NCBI RefSeq assembly: GCF_042408815.1
Contig: NZ_JBHOQR010000008.1
Span: 1 to 55,237 of the forward strand
Length of the DNA: 55,237 nucleotides
From: Thermoflexus sp042408815
Lineage (GTDB): Bacteria > Chloroflexota > Anaerolineae > Thermoflexales > Thermoflexaceae
Direction: 5' to 3'
Below the pieces are notes generated by a model. It saw only the letters and a list, made by a program, of their open reading frames with translations, did not search any database and was not told the origin of the DNA. Positions 8,099-17,604 of this stretch are shown here, piece by piece. The position numbers and the translations under genes are program-made. How positions within the stretch are numbered: the stretch's first letter is position 1; each line of letters starts with the position of its first letter.

Positions 8099-9433
8099 TC
8101 AGCGGCCTTCCCATTCCCGAAAGCCTCCTGCTCTGGTCAGATGGCGAGCCCGGTGGGATGGGGCTTCCTCGCGCTGGCTGAGGGAAAGGAAAACGGGGCC
8201 CAAGCTGAGCAAGAGGAACAGAAGAAGCCACGGCCCAAGGCGCTCCGTCAGGGGCTGCCAGAGCGGTTGGGGTTGCAGGGCGGCTTCCGCCTCATCCTCC
8301 AGGCGGGCCAGAGAGCGCCCCAGGACCCGGCGCACTCCGTTCTCGCAGGAGACCCCTCCCACGTAGGCCTCCAGCAACCGCCGGAGGCCTCCGAAGCCCT
8401 CCTGATCACGGATATAGCGAACCGTTGCCCAGGAAAGGGCGTAAGCCTGGGAGGCTCGCAAAGGATCGGAGGGGAAATCCCCACATAAGCTCGCCAGTGA
8501 GACGCCCTCCAGGCGAGGCTCCTGGAGAGCCTGTAGCAGGGCGGGATCCGGCCAGCCTTCGTTCAGCAACGCCCAGCCTTCATCCAGCCACGCGGGCAGG
8601 GGCTGCCCCCCGGATAGATCGTCCAGGATCACATGGGTGAGTTCATGGGGAATCAGGCGGCGGAGGATTTCCAGACCAGCTCCGTCTGCGGAGGCGATCA
8701 GGATCACGGCTCGCCAGCGAGGGCGAGCCTCCCCCCCGATCTCCAGCCCTGCCAGGCGAAACGCCGCCTGGGCCAGTTCGCGATCGGTATACCAGAACAG
8801 CTCGATGGGCTCCGATGTTCGATAGCCCAGGGGCTCGCTGATTCGATCCAGGCTCTGACGGGCCAGCTCCAGCACCGCCCGGGCCAGCCCGGGATCCCCC
8901 GCATGCCAGTAAAGATGGAGAGGACCTGAGGAGATCGTGCGCCAGGCCACCCGGTTATCCAGATATCGAACCGTCCGCCGCTCTGTAGACCACCAGTGCC
9001 CCTCGCGATCTTGAACTTCCCACCAGAATGTGAGCGGCACAAAAGGCGGCAGAGGGTCCCGGCGGAGATCCCGCTCATAGGTGATTCGAGACGGAATCTG
9101 GGATCCCGGAACCACACGTACCCGCTGGGGGAGTTCGGTGTCAGGGAGGGTGTAGTAAAGAATGGCTTCCATAATGGGGAGAGGGTTTTCGAGCTCCAGG
9201 ATAAACTGCATGCGCTGACCGAAGGTGTAATCCAGCTCCACGCGGGCTGGAAGCAGGCCCGGAACCTCGAGGGAGGGAGCGATCGCTAGCAGCCCCAGAA
9301 GCCCCATCGCGATCCATCCTAGGAACCCAGATGCAGAAAACCCGAACTTTCTGGGAAAATCCGGAACGCTCACGATCATCTTTATCAGCATGGTTTCGGA
9401 ATCGCATCGGCTCTCATCCGGGAGGCGGGCCAA
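8099..9433 (-). CDS. Membrane-anchored peptidase MA-like metallopeptidase
   Basis: This protein is up to 444 residues long with a hydrophobic segment near the N-terminus and another near the C-terminus (WLLLFLLLSLGPVFLSL). The middle carries a gluzincin-type zinc site: HELTH (HEXXH) around residue 260, then WLDEGWALLNEGW about 20 residues later supplying the third ligand. The enzymatic domain probably faces outward. The upstream TTG at 9433 has an AGGGGG site nine bases away; the ATG at 9391 begins a cleaner signal anchor but lacks a ribosome site, so the start is uncertain. It follows the AEC permease gene by 34 bp and is probably co-transcribed with it. Confidence 0.8.
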   Translation of the reverse strand: MARLPDESRCDSETMLIKMIVSVPDFPRKFGFSASGFLGWIAMGLLGLLAIAPSLEVPGLLPARVELDYTFGQRMQFILELENPLPIMEAILYYTLPDTELPQRVRVVPGSQIPSRITYERDLRRDPLPPFVPLTFWWEVQDREGHWWSTERRTVRYLDNRVAWRTISSGPLHLYWHAGDPGLARAVLELARQSLDRISEPLGYRTSEPIELFWYTDRELAQAAFRLAGLEIGGEARPRWRAVILIASADGAGLEILRRLIPHELTHVILDDLSGGQPLPAWLDEGWALLNEGWPDPALLQALQEPRLEGVSLASLCGDFPSDPLRASQAYALSWATVRYIRDQEGFGGLRRLLEAYVGGVSCENGVRRVLGRSLARLEDEAEAALQPQPLWQPLTERLGPWLLLFLLLSLGPVFLSLSQREEAPSHRARHLTRAGGFREWEGR

Positions 9434-9467
9434 TCCGGAAAGCCCCCTGGAAGGGAACGGATTGCGC

Positions 9468-10379
9468 TCATCCCCGCAGCCAGGCGATCCACAGGCTGAG
9501 GGTGAGCGGGCTGAGCAGGGTGGACAGGAAAATAATCCCGGCGATGGTGCGGGGGTAAACCCCGAATTCCGCCGCCATGACCACGCTGGAGATGGCGGCG
9601 GGCATGGCGCTCTCCAACAGCCCGGCCTGTCGAGCTGGGCCCTCCAGCCCCCAGACAGTAGCCAGGGAGATGGCCATCAGCGGAATTCCCATTAGACGCA
9701 GGAAGGCTCCCAGACCCATTAAAATCCACCGATCCTCCAGCTGAATATGGGCCAGCTCCAGGCCAAGCACAAGCAGGAGGACGGGGATCGCACCCTGGCT
9801 GAGGAGGGCAATCCCGGCTTTCACGGGCTCTGGGAGCATCCATCCACTGAGGCGCGCCATGGCGGCCAGCAACGCGGCGTAGAAGCTGGGAAGGATCAGC
9901 ACGGATCTCCATCCCGTTCGGCCACCGGTGTGCACAGCCATCAGTACCCCAAGCGTGTTCAATAGGATATTGTTGGTCATGAAATAAAGCACAGCCCGGG
10001 CCAGGGCGGCTTCGCCGAAGGCGCGCTGGATCACTCCCAACCCATAGCTCCCAGCGTTGACAAACATCGCCGTCAGCATCAGGGCCGTCCGCTCCGATGG
10101 GGAGAGCCTCAGGGCAAGGCTGAGTAGAAGCCCCAGACCGCCAGCGAGGAGGGGGATGGAGATCGAGAACCCCAGGAAACGCACCAGCTCCAACCCGGTA
10201 ATATCGGAACGGATGAGGGAGATATACACCAGAGCAGGGTTGAGAATGTAGAAGGAAACACGCGCCAAGGGATGCGGGGGGATCTTCAGCCACCGCCCTG
10301 CCAGCCAGCCTGCCGCGATCACCAGGAGGACTGGCATCAGATCATGAAAAAAGATCTCGGCGACGAGGCGAAGGCTCAC
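9468..10379 (-). CDS. AEC (auxin efflux carrier) family permease
   Basis: This 303-residue hydrophobic protein has about ten predicted membrane helices in two similar halves. Conserved family features include the N-terminal GWLAGRWL, FYILNPALVY and the C-terminal ESAMPAAISSVVMAAEFG. AEC permeases export or take up organic acids such as malate or malonate, or other small anions; the substrate here is unknown. It begins with GTG behind AGGGGGA and lies 18 bp after the HEAT-repeat gene, so the two are probably co-transcribed. Confidence 0.88.
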   Translation of the reverse strand: MSLRLVAEIFFHDLMPVLLVIAAGWLAGRWLKIPPHPLARVSFYILNPALVYISLIRSDITGLELVRFLGFSISIPLLAGGLGLLLSLALRLSPSERTALMLTAMFVNAGSYGLGVIQRAFGEAALARAVLYFMTNNILLNTLGVLMAVHTGGRTGWRSVLILPSFYAALLAAMARLSGWMLPEPVKAGIALLSQGAIPVLLLVLGLELAHIQLEDRWILMGLGAFLRLMGIPLMAISLATVWGLEGPARQAGLLESAMPAAISSVVMAAEFGVYPRTIAGIIFLSTLLSPLTLSLWIAWLRG

Positions 10380-10397
10380 TGGCCAATCCCCCTATGG

Positions 10398-11480
10398 TCA
10401 GCGCCGATTGCGCTGCTCGTGATCTCGGTCTTCCTGATCGGGATCTTCCTTCTCTTCCTCTCCTTCTAACTCCTCCAGGCCCAGATGTTCCCTCTCCCAC
10501 TCCATCAGCCAGTCTTCCGCTTCCTCCTCTTCGGCCTCCAGATCCAGCTCCAGGAGGGGCATGAGGGTCTCTCCGCCCTCCAGCAGCTCCAGCTCTTCGA
10601 GGGCCTCCTCGGCCAGCATGGCCAAATCCTCATCCTCACCCTGGGCGATCCCCGTCAGGATCTCGCGAGCCCGCGGGCCTCCGATCTCCCCCAGCGCCCA
10701 GATCGCCGCTTCTTGGATCTCTGCATCCCCCTCCTGAATCAATCGCTCCAGAAGGGGAACAGCCTGCCGGATCCCGATCTCGCCCGCTGCGACTACCGCT
10801 TCATAGCGCACGGCCGGGCTGGGGCTGCGCAGTGCTTCCATCACATAAGGTGTCCATCGGGCCTCGCCGGTTCGACCCATCGCAAAGACTGCGCTGATCC
10901 TCATCCGTTCATCTGGATCCATATAGGCCCGTTCAATCATCTGCGGGAGGTCGGGCTCCAGGGTGTTCCCCAGCGCCTCCAGGGCACGTCGTCGCACTTC
11001 CAGGGGCTCTTCTGGGTTATAGAAGGCCTGACGTAGCGCCTCAATGGCTGGCTGCACAGCGGAGAGCGGGATTTGTTCCATAATGCAGGCGTTATAAAAG
11101 TAACGCCCCAGGCCGATAGCGGCGCGGGCGCGGACCTCCGGTGCAGGATCTTGTTCAAAGAGCTCGAAAAATCGGCGCATGAGATGAAGATCATGATCCT
11201 CATACCATAGCCCATCGATAGCCATCGCTCGCACTTCCGGATCCGGATCGCTCAAGGCCATGCGGAAGACACGCCCGAAATCCACTTCTGTGTTCTCTTC
11301 GCTGATATCCACCAGGTGGCTTATGATCGCCCGACGCCGGGATGGCGATAGCGTCAGCCAGGCCTGGGCAACTCGGGCGAACTCCTCATCGCTTAAATCG
11401 GAGAGCCAGTAGAGGCGGGCGATCGCAAGCGGGGTCCCCTCATCCTTCAGATGATCTATTAAGGTCTTCACGGATGGCAT
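10398..11480 (-). CDS. HEAT-repeat protein with acidic C-terminal tail
   Basis: This 360-residue protein has successive ~31-residue helical repeats from about residue 30 to 290, with PEVRAMAIDGL, PEVRARAAIGLG, PAVRYEAVVAAGEIG and AEIQEAAIWALGEIGG marking unit ends. The final ~75 residues are extremely Glu-rich (for example LEAEEEEAEDWLMEWE). It has no catalytic motif or membrane segment. It resembles the cytoplasmic HEAT/PBS-lyase scaffold family, which binds proteins. The ATG at 11480 is preceded by GAGGAGG. The function is unknown. Confidence 0.85.
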   Translation of the reverse strand: MPSVKTLIDHLKDEGTPLAIARLYWLSDLSDEEFARVAQAWLTLSPSRRRAIISHLVDISEENTEVDFGRVFRMALSDPDPEVRAMAIDGLWYEDHDLHLMRRFFELFEQDPAPEVRARAAIGLGRYFYNACIMEQIPLSAVQPAIEALRQAFYNPEEPLEVRRRALEALGNTLEPDLPQMIERAYMDPDERMRISAVFAMGRTGEARWTPYVMEALRSPSPAVRYEAVVAAGEIGIRQAVPLLERLIQEGDAEIQEAAIWALGEIGGPRAREILTGIAQGEDEDLAMLAEEALEELELLEGGETLMPLLELDLEAEEEEAEDWLMEWEREHLGLEELEGEEEKEDPDQEDRDHEQRNRR

Positions 11481-11635
11481 CCAGATCCTCCTCTCTTTTT
11501 GCGAATTGCTCCTTCGCTCAGGGGCCTTGAAGAAGCTGTTAGGAGGCTGGTAAGACGCTTCTGGCGCCTTGTAGACCCCCTCAAGCTTCCACGGACCTAT
11601 TCAAGTGTCTCCTAATTAATTTTAACGCGTAGGCT

Positions 11636-12874
11636 TTACTGATTCCCGGTGCGAAGCTCAGCGAGGTAAGCCTGGAGGGCGCTGAAGGCGGGACGTGGAA
11701 CCCCGCGTGTGTCCAGAATGCTATAGAGCACATTATCGTCCTGTTTCGGTCCGAATCCCTTTGGCCCAAAATCCAGGTTCCATAGGATCGCCATTCGAAC
11801 AAATCCCCAGGTGCGCATCCGCTCAAACCCTTCCACGATCCAGCGAGCCTGTTCCTCCAGGGAATTATCCAGGGCGAATTCAAACCCCGGCGGTGTGGTT
11901 CCATATTCTTCTGCGGATGCCCATCCGAACTCTGTGACGCACAGCGGCTTTGCGTTCCCAATGATCTCTCGATAGCCCCAAAGGGTCGACTTGAAACTCC
12001 AGCTATGATGGGGGTTGTCAAAAGGGCCTCGAAACCGGGCGGTCCGGGCTTTCGGCAGGAGCGGGGCCTCTTCCGCCAACACATCCGGACCAATGTTGTA
12101 ACCGTTGTGGTGAACCCCCACGCAATCCGCGTAGTTCAAAAAACCCGCCTGCATCATGCCCTGCAGGTAGCGAAAATCATCCACCCCATTCACCCCGTCG
12201 TCGATCCCGGTGGGGGAAAGCGCCCCGCTGATCACCATAATCCCGGGGTCCTCAGCCTTAATCGCTGTGTAGGCAGCCCGGAGCAGCTCCACATAATCCT
12301 CTGGGCGTAATCCCCGGGAGGTTTGCCATTCCCGTCGCAGGTTCTGTTCGTTCCAGACCTCGATGGCGTGGATTCGCCCGTGATGCCGGCGGATCAGTGT
12401 CCGGAGAAAGCGGGCGAGATCCTCCGGCCGGTCCGGCGGTCCGTGGATCCCGCCTTCCCGACGGCTCCACTCTGGAGCCGTGACTACGCTGAGCACAACG
12501 TTCACGCGCTCCCGCTCGGCGACGATCAGAAATCCCTCCAGGATGCCCCAATCATAGCGGCCGGGCTCCGGCTCGTGCATCGACCAGAGGACCTGCTGTT
12601 TCACCCATGGGAATCCCACCTGACGGACCACGCGAAGGGTATCCCGTGGATCTCCCACATATCCGTGCACCTGAACTCCGATGAGAAAAGGCTCAGGGTT
12701 AGAGCGTGAAGTCGGTGATGGGCGGCGAGAGGCTGTAGGAGGGGCAGAAGGGGTGGGAGAGGTCTCCGGCTGAGGCATGGTGGAGCGCCAGAGCGCAAAA
12801 CCCAGGATGCCCATCTCCAGAGTGATCAGGATGACGGCCAGTTGTAGGATCCAGCGACGGATCGCTCGATTCAA
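11636..12874 (-). CDS. Membrane-anchored clan GH-A glycosidase-like protein
   Basis: This 412-residue protein has an N-terminal signal anchor (about residues 9-30), a short Pro/Ser/Thr linker and a TIM-barrel glycosidase domain. The predicted acid/base Glu is in EVWNEQN and the nucleophile Glu in CVTEFGW, the layout of clan GH-A (GH39/GH5-like). The substrate is unknown. Translation appears to start at TTG 12874, eight bases after GAGGAGG; no ATG gives as good a fit. The domain is clearly related to the C-terminal half of the next gene (13030-15801), so the two probably arose by duplication. Confidence 0.82.
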   Translation of the reverse strand: MNRAIRRWILQLAVILITLEMGILGFALWRSTMPQPETSPTPSAPPTASRRPSPTSRSNPEPFLIGVQVHGYVGDPRDTLRVVRQVGFPWVKQQVLWSMHEPEPGRYDWGILEGFLIVAERERVNVVLSVVTAPEWSRREGGIHGPPDRPEDLARFLRTLIRRHHGRIHAIEVWNEQNLRREWQTSRGLRPEDYVELLRAAYTAIKAEDPGIMVISGALSPTGIDDGVNGVDDFRYLQGMMQAGFLNYADCVGVHHNGYNIGPDVLAEEAPLLPKARTARFRGPFDNPHHSWSFKSTLWGYREIIGNAKPLCVTEFGWASAEEYGTTPPGFEFALDNSLEEQARWIVEGFERMRTWGFVRMAILWNLDFGPKGFGPKQDDNVLYSILDTRGVPRPAFSALQAYLAELRTGNQ

Positions 12875-13029
12875 CCGCGAGTCCTCCTCGGGCTGTAAGG
12901 ATCAAGAGGCTGGGGCCGTGGGAAGAGCGGCTGGGCCGCCCGCCCACGACCCCGAAGCTCTATGCGCGCAAGCCATGCCGGTGGCAGGCTCCGTTCGTGC
13001 CTCCGCCATGCCCGGCGGCGTGGAACGGT

Positions 13030-15801
13030 TTAACGCCCTCCCATCACCTGATGCAGCGTCTCACAGGCGGGGCAGGAGCCGTCCGGTCGGATGATCGCGT
13101 AGCCAGCCATGGGATCCGCCCCGTAGTTCTTGAAGTCCACATTCCAGATGATCATCAATCGTACCTTCCCGCTTTGAGCCGATAGCTGCGCAGCCCGGGC
13201 CAGCCATTCCGCCTGTTGCTGAACCGTTACGTTCTTCGCCCAGGCGAAGGAAGGCGCTACGGCTTCCAGAGGCGGATATCCATCATCCGAGAGATAGCCC
13301 AGCTCGGTGAAGCATAAACGTCGAGCGCCTCCGAAGGCGTTCCAGTATGTGTTCACCATTCCCCAGAAGTAACGGGTGTAGTAATTATCCCGGGGATCTC
13401 CGCTGGTCCAATCTGGCGGGACGATTCCCTCGTTGTAGTGGATGCCGATGCAGTCGGCGTAATTCGCCGCGCCCGCGGCCGCCATCCCCGCCACATACCG
13501 ATCATCGTTCCACACCCGATGGGAGCCGAAAGCGCCCTCCGCGCCGGTCGGAGCCGGCGCCCCGCTGATCACCATGGTCCCCGGGTTGCGGCTCTTGATG
13601 GCGCTGTAAGCTCGCCGCAGCATATCGGTGTAGCTCACGGGATCGATGTGGCCGGTCGGCCACTCCCGGTCGATGTTCTGCTCATTCCAGACTTCGATCC
13701 CGTCGGCTCCCAGGGCGGCTACGCCACCTAGGAACTGGGCGAAGGCGTCGAAGTAACCCGGATTGGGGGCTCCCATCTGTTCGGGGAAGCCGACAATCCC
13801 CAGGAGGATCTTAAAGCCATTGGCGTGGGCCTGCTGGATCAGCCCGGCGACGCTACTCGGATCCTGGCCCGGGGACCAGCGGACCTGGCGTTTGATCCAG
13901 GTCATGCCGGCATAGCGCATGAGATCCGGCCGGGAGAAGCTGTCCACATGGCCGCCCAGCTCAAAGCCGCCGCCGATGGGGCGAGGACGCGGTGTGCTGG
14001 TGGGGCGAGGCGTCGGGGTGGGACCCGGTGTAGGGCTAGGCCCTGGCGTGCGGGTCGGGGTCGGGGTGGGCACGGGGGTCCCGGTCGCGACCATGCCGGT
14101 GGCCTCCCCCTGCGCCTTCTCGTTGGGGCCTGCCCGCAGGATCAATGCGATATGGAAGGGGCCTGTCGTCTCCTGGGGCGGGGACCATTCCGCGCGTCCA
14201 TCGGCCAGGGGGCGGGTGATCTCGGCCACCACCTGGCCGTCCGGTCCGGTGATCCGCCAGACCCATTCCATCGCTGAGAGACCCGGAGCCTGGCCGCTCT
14301 GGCGATAGGCTTGCAGGGCCTCTATAGTGCCCGGCGCGGTGCCTCCGCCCAGCAGCCCCCGCAAGGTCAGCCCCCGGAGCCGATACGTCTGGAGGAGGGA
14401 CAGTTGGCGATCGAGAAGGCCGGTGGTAGGCATCCAGACCGTGTGGGGCTGCCCCGCTTCGTCGATGTATTGATACCGATACACCCCTGCCTCGGCCAGG
14501 AACTGAAGATCCTGAGCGGTGGTGACGGGAGCGAGGGTGAGGGTGATGCCCGCGGTGAGGGTCAGCGGCCCGGCGGGCTCCAGACGGCCCAGATGGGCGA
14601 GCGCTTCGTCAAAGGAAACGAACCGCGCGCCCGAAGGACCCAGATCCACGGCCAGGCCCGGCCCCACCAGTTGCAGCTGGTAACGGTTCACCTGGCCGAT
14701 CAGCCATCGCAAGCCTTGCTCGACCAGCCCGCCCGGGACATAGGCGATGGGGTCATCCGGGGCTTCCACGTAGAGGACATCCGCGAGGCGGCCTAGTTGC
14801 TTCCAATCGTAGCCACCAGTGAGGAAATGCCCTCGCTCCCCGGGCAGGGGGAGGGGAGCCGCGACGGCCAGCACCTTTCCCTGTTCATGGAGGGCCTGGC
14901 CGAGCCGGCGGAGGAAGTCCATGAAAGCGTGCTGCTGATCCGCCGTGAGGCCCCGATAATCGATCAGGACGCCGTTATAGTTGTGGGCCTGGAGGATGTT
15001 CAGGATTTCCGCAATATGCGCCTGATAGACAGCGGGATCCGTCAGCAGGGCGGCGAGAGCTGCCGTGTTAGGCGCTCCGCCCGGGAGGTAGTTCCGCACC
15101 AGCAGCCACGTGACATAGCGCCCCTGGGGATCCGGCGGTGGAAGGGCCTTTCCATCTCCCATCAGGCGGCCGCCCAGGCCCAGGGTGAATCCCGCCACGC
15201 TCACCTCGTTCACAACCTCCAGGATCCGGGCATCTGGGGCGATCCCCGCTTCCTGAATCGCTCCGAAGGCAGGAACGGGAATCTGAGCGGCCGTGACAAG
15301 AACATACTGGGGGATGGCGCGAGTTTCGCCGCTCAGAAGCCCCTGGGATTCCTCTCGCTCCCCGCCCAGCCATGTCCACCCCTGCCCAGTCCAGCCCCAT
15401 AGATCCGCGATCGTCCACGGCTCGAGACCATCCGGGATATACACCGTCAGGCGCAGTGGCGTGCGGACCTCGCCGCAGAAGCGCAGCCGGTAATACGGCG
15501 CGGCCGGCTTCAGAGTTGGCGGCAGGCGGGTCAACGCTTCCCGCAACGGAGCGTCCGGCTCCGTCAGCGGCCAAACGGCCACCCGCACGCGCTGAGCGGG
15601 ATCTGTGGGGGCGAGCTGGAAGATGGGGCTCCGGAAAGGCTGCTGGGCCGTGGCGGTTTCACAGGCCGCCTGGGTGGACTGAGCCCGCCACAGACCCACT
15701 CCGAGCAAGGCCAGGATCACCACAGCGCCCAACCCAAGAATCCATTTCCACGGGGGAGATCCGCCCGGGGAAAGGTGCGTTCTCGGACGTGCAAGTGTCA
15801 T
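13030..15801 (-). CDS. Two-domain secreted glycosidase: degenerate GH18-like plus GH-A-like
   Basis: This 923-residue protein has a signal anchor at about residues 16-36, then a barrel resembling GH18/YaaH proteins. A Pro/Thr-rich linker follows at about 569-605 (TPTPTPTRTPGPSPTP...), then a GH-A-like domain with IEVWNEQN and CFTELGY. In the first barrel the GH18 DGxDxDxE position reads NGVLIDYR (near residue 280), so the catalytic Glu is replaced by Arg and that domain probably binds rather than cleaves glycans. The second domain retains both Glu residues. The ATG at 15801 is preceded by AGGAGGT; a longer frame upstream lacks support. Confidence 0.8.
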   Translation of the reverse strand: MTLARPRTHLSPGGSPPWKWILGLGAVVILALLGVGLWRAQSTQAACETATAQQPFRSPIFQLAPTDPAQRVRVAVWPLTEPDAPLREALTRLPPTLKPAAPYYRLRFCGEVRTPLRLTVYIPDGLEPWTIADLWGWTGQGWTWLGGEREESQGLLSGETRAIPQYVLVTAAQIPVPAFGAIQEAGIAPDARILEVVNEVSVAGFTLGLGGRLMGDGKALPPPDPQGRYVTWLLVRNYLPGGAPNTAALAALLTDPAVYQAHIAEILNILQAHNYNGVLIDYRGLTADQQHAFMDFLRRLGQALHEQGKVLAVAAPLPLPGERGHFLTGGYDWKQLGRLADVLYVEAPDDPIAYVPGGLVEQGLRWLIGQVNRYQLQLVGPGLAVDLGPSGARFVSFDEALAHLGRLEPAGPLTLTAGITLTLAPVTTAQDLQFLAEAGVYRYQYIDEAGQPHTVWMPTTGLLDRQLSLLQTYRLRGLTLRGLLGGGTAPGTIEALQAYRQSGQAPGLSAMEWVWRITGPDGQVVAEITRPLADGRAEWSPPQETTGPFHIALILRAGPNEKAQGEATGMVATGTPVPTPTPTRTPGPSPTPGPTPTPRPTSTPRPRPIGGGFELGGHVDSFSRPDLMRYAGMTWIKRQVRWSPGQDPSSVAGLIQQAHANGFKILLGIVGFPEQMGAPNPGYFDAFAQFLGGVAALGADGIEVWNEQNIDREWPTGHIDPVSYTDMLRRAYSAIKSRNPGTMVISGAPAPTGAEGAFGSHRVWNDDRYVAGMAAAGAANYADCIGIHYNEGIVPPDWTSGDPRDNYYTRYFWGMVNTYWNAFGGARRLCFTELGYLSDDGYPPLEAVAPSFAWAKNVTVQQQAEWLARAAQLSAQSGKVRLMIIWNVDFKNYGADPMAGYAIIRPDGSCPACETLHQVMGGR

Positions 15802-16110
15802 TCGGCCTAACCTCCTGGTGGAGTGGGAGTAGCCAACGATGGAGGGGGTGGAGGCCGGATGGGCCGCTGAAGGCAACCCGCCTAGCCTCGTCGCCCTTTT
15901 CTCCACCCTCTTTGAGAGCAGTATGGGGCCCCTTCGGTGCGCCCTGCATCCTCAAGCGTCCTCAAGGGATCCATTGCGTCTCTCCTATTTTAAACCGGCT
16001 TGCGAGATGCTATCCATGGCTCCCCGTATGGGTGGGGTTCTAGGGGATAGGGGGCAGCCAGGTCCACCGCTACTTCCCCCCTCCTCACTGAGGTGGCTTC
16101 AAGAAGATAC
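15802..16110. other. Intergenic region before the two-domain glycosidase gene
   Basis: These 309 bases lie between the helicase-loader stop and the glycosidase start, both on the minus strand. An AT-rich TAAAAT on the minus strand near 15988-15993 is a possible -10 element but has no clear -35 partner. I see no RNA gene, repeat or terminator with a U-tract. Confidence 0.3.
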
Positions 16111-17604
16111 TCATGACTCCCGTCCCGCACGGCGGGGCGCGCGACCCCGGAGAGGGGTGCGGTAGGGGGGGAGATCCAGGGTGATCACAGTCACCCGCGT
16201 CTCATCGCTCAGTCGCGCGGCGATCCGCGCGTCCAGATGTTCCAGCGGAGTCGCTGTGGTGATCACCGTGGGCGCGCCTGCCAGATAGCGATAGTTCAGG
16301 AGCTGATACAGTTTCTCCCGCGCCCATGGGGTGGCGCTCTCGGTTCCCAGATCATCCAGCACCAGGAACGGCGCCAGTTTCACCTCGTCAAAGCGCTGGT
16401 CGTAGGGCTGATCGCTTTTCGGGTGGAAAGCGGCCCGCAGCCAGTCCAGAAGATCCGGCACCCCCACGAAAAGGGCATGGATCCCCCGAGCGGCGATGAC
16501 GTGGGCGATGGCAGCGGCCAGATGGGTCTTGCCGGAGCCATAGGGGCCGGCCAGGACCAGCCAGCCATGGGGGTCCTCGGCGTACGCCCGGGCGATCCGG
16601 ACGGCTTCCCGCAAATTATCCCGCTCGCGGGGAGAGAGTTCCGGTCGATCGCGGAAGGTTTCGAAGGTCATTCCCCGGAGCAGTGGAAGAAGATTCAGAT
16701 CCGGCCCCGTGGAGGGCGTGCCCCGCCGGAAATCCGGGGCCAGGATCGCGATGACCTCCACTAAGCGGGGATCCTGAAGCCGAGAGCGCAGGCGGGGCTC
16801 GAAGGCTTCCATAGAAAGGTTGGTTGTGATCACGGTCGGGAGACGAGCGTTGTAGCGCCAGTCCAGAAGTTGGAACAGCTTCTCCTGAGCCCAGGGCGTG
16901 CTTTGCTGAGCGCCCAGGTCATCCAGGATCAGCACAGGGGCTTCCCGCAGCTCCCAGAACCGCTTCTCATAGGAGCTTTCGGATTCTGGATGGAAAGTCG
17001 CTCGCAGCTCGTCCAGGAGATCCGGCACATGGATGAAGAGGGCGGGCACCCCTCGTTCCAGGAGGCGATGGGCGATGGCCGCGGCCAGGTGGGTTTTGCC
17101 GCATCCAGTTCCCCCGCGCAGCACCAGCCAACCCTCGGGGTGTTCTGCAAAGGCTCGCGCCCGTTCCCAGGCCCGTCGGACGCTTCGAGCCTGGTCCGGA
17201 GGCAGCCCCAGCCCATCGGGGAGGAAGGTCTCAAAGCGCTTGTCCTGGAGCACCCGCAGGGGACCAGCGGAGCGGATCCGCTGGCGGAGCTCCGCCGCCT
17301 GCCGCTCCGCCTGACACGCGCAGGGCACCGCTCGACCGAACAACGGATGGCCGGGGGGCACATCGTAAGAGACATATCCCAGCCCCCCGCAGTAGGGACA
17401 GGCCTCCGGGCCTGTCTCAGCGGGGGGGATAGCCCCCGCTTCCGCGCGGGTCGCTCCAGGAGCTGACGATACGAGGGTGGAGGTCCTCGAAACAGGAGGG
17501 GAGGGTTCGTGGCGTGTCCCCTCCTCCCCCTGGGACTTCTGTGGCTTTCCCTCAACGCCGGAGCCTTTTCCATGACTCGACAACACGTCGCCGATGTGTT
17601 TCAT
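16111..17604 (-). CDS. Tandem double-AAA+ helicase loader (DnaI/DnaC-like)
   Basis: This 497-residue protein has an N-terminal Cys cluster (C69, C72, C95, C97, as in DnaI/DnaC-type loaders) and two complete AAA+ ATPase domains in tandem. Walker A sites are GGTGCGKT (164-171) and GPYGSGKT (353-360). Walker B sites are LILDD (225-229) and LVLDD (414-418). Both domains share PDLLD-LRA-FHP and TPWA-EKL-QLL, so they are recent duplicates. Ordinary loaders have one such domain and about 250-330 residues. The ATG at 17604 (MKHIGDVL) overlaps the dnaD-like gene by 53 bp with a tight GGAGGG; the start is not certain. Confidence 0.85.
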   Translation of the reverse strand: MKHIGDVLSSHGKGSGVEGKPQKSQGEEGTRHEPSPPVSRTSTLVSSAPGATRAEAGAIPPAETGPEACPYCGGLGYVSYDVPPGHPLFGRAVPCACQAERQAAELRQRIRSAGPLRVLQDKRFETFLPDGLGLPPDQARSVRRAWERARAFAEHPEGWLVLRGGTGCGKTHLAAAIAHRLLERGVPALFIHVPDLLDELRATFHPESESSYEKRFWELREAPVLILDDLGAQQSTPWAQEKLFQLLDWRYNARLPTVITTNLSMEAFEPRLRSRLQDPRLVEVIAILAPDFRRGTPSTGPDLNLLPLLRGMTFETFRDRPELSPRERDNLREAVRIARAYAEDPHGWLVLAGPYGSGKTHLAAAIAHVIAARGIHALFVGVPDLLDWLRAAFHPKSDQPYDQRFDEVKLAPFLVLDDLGTESATPWAREKLYQLLNYRYLAGAPTVITTATPLEHLDARIAARLSDETRVTVITLDLPPYRTPLRGRAPRRAGRES

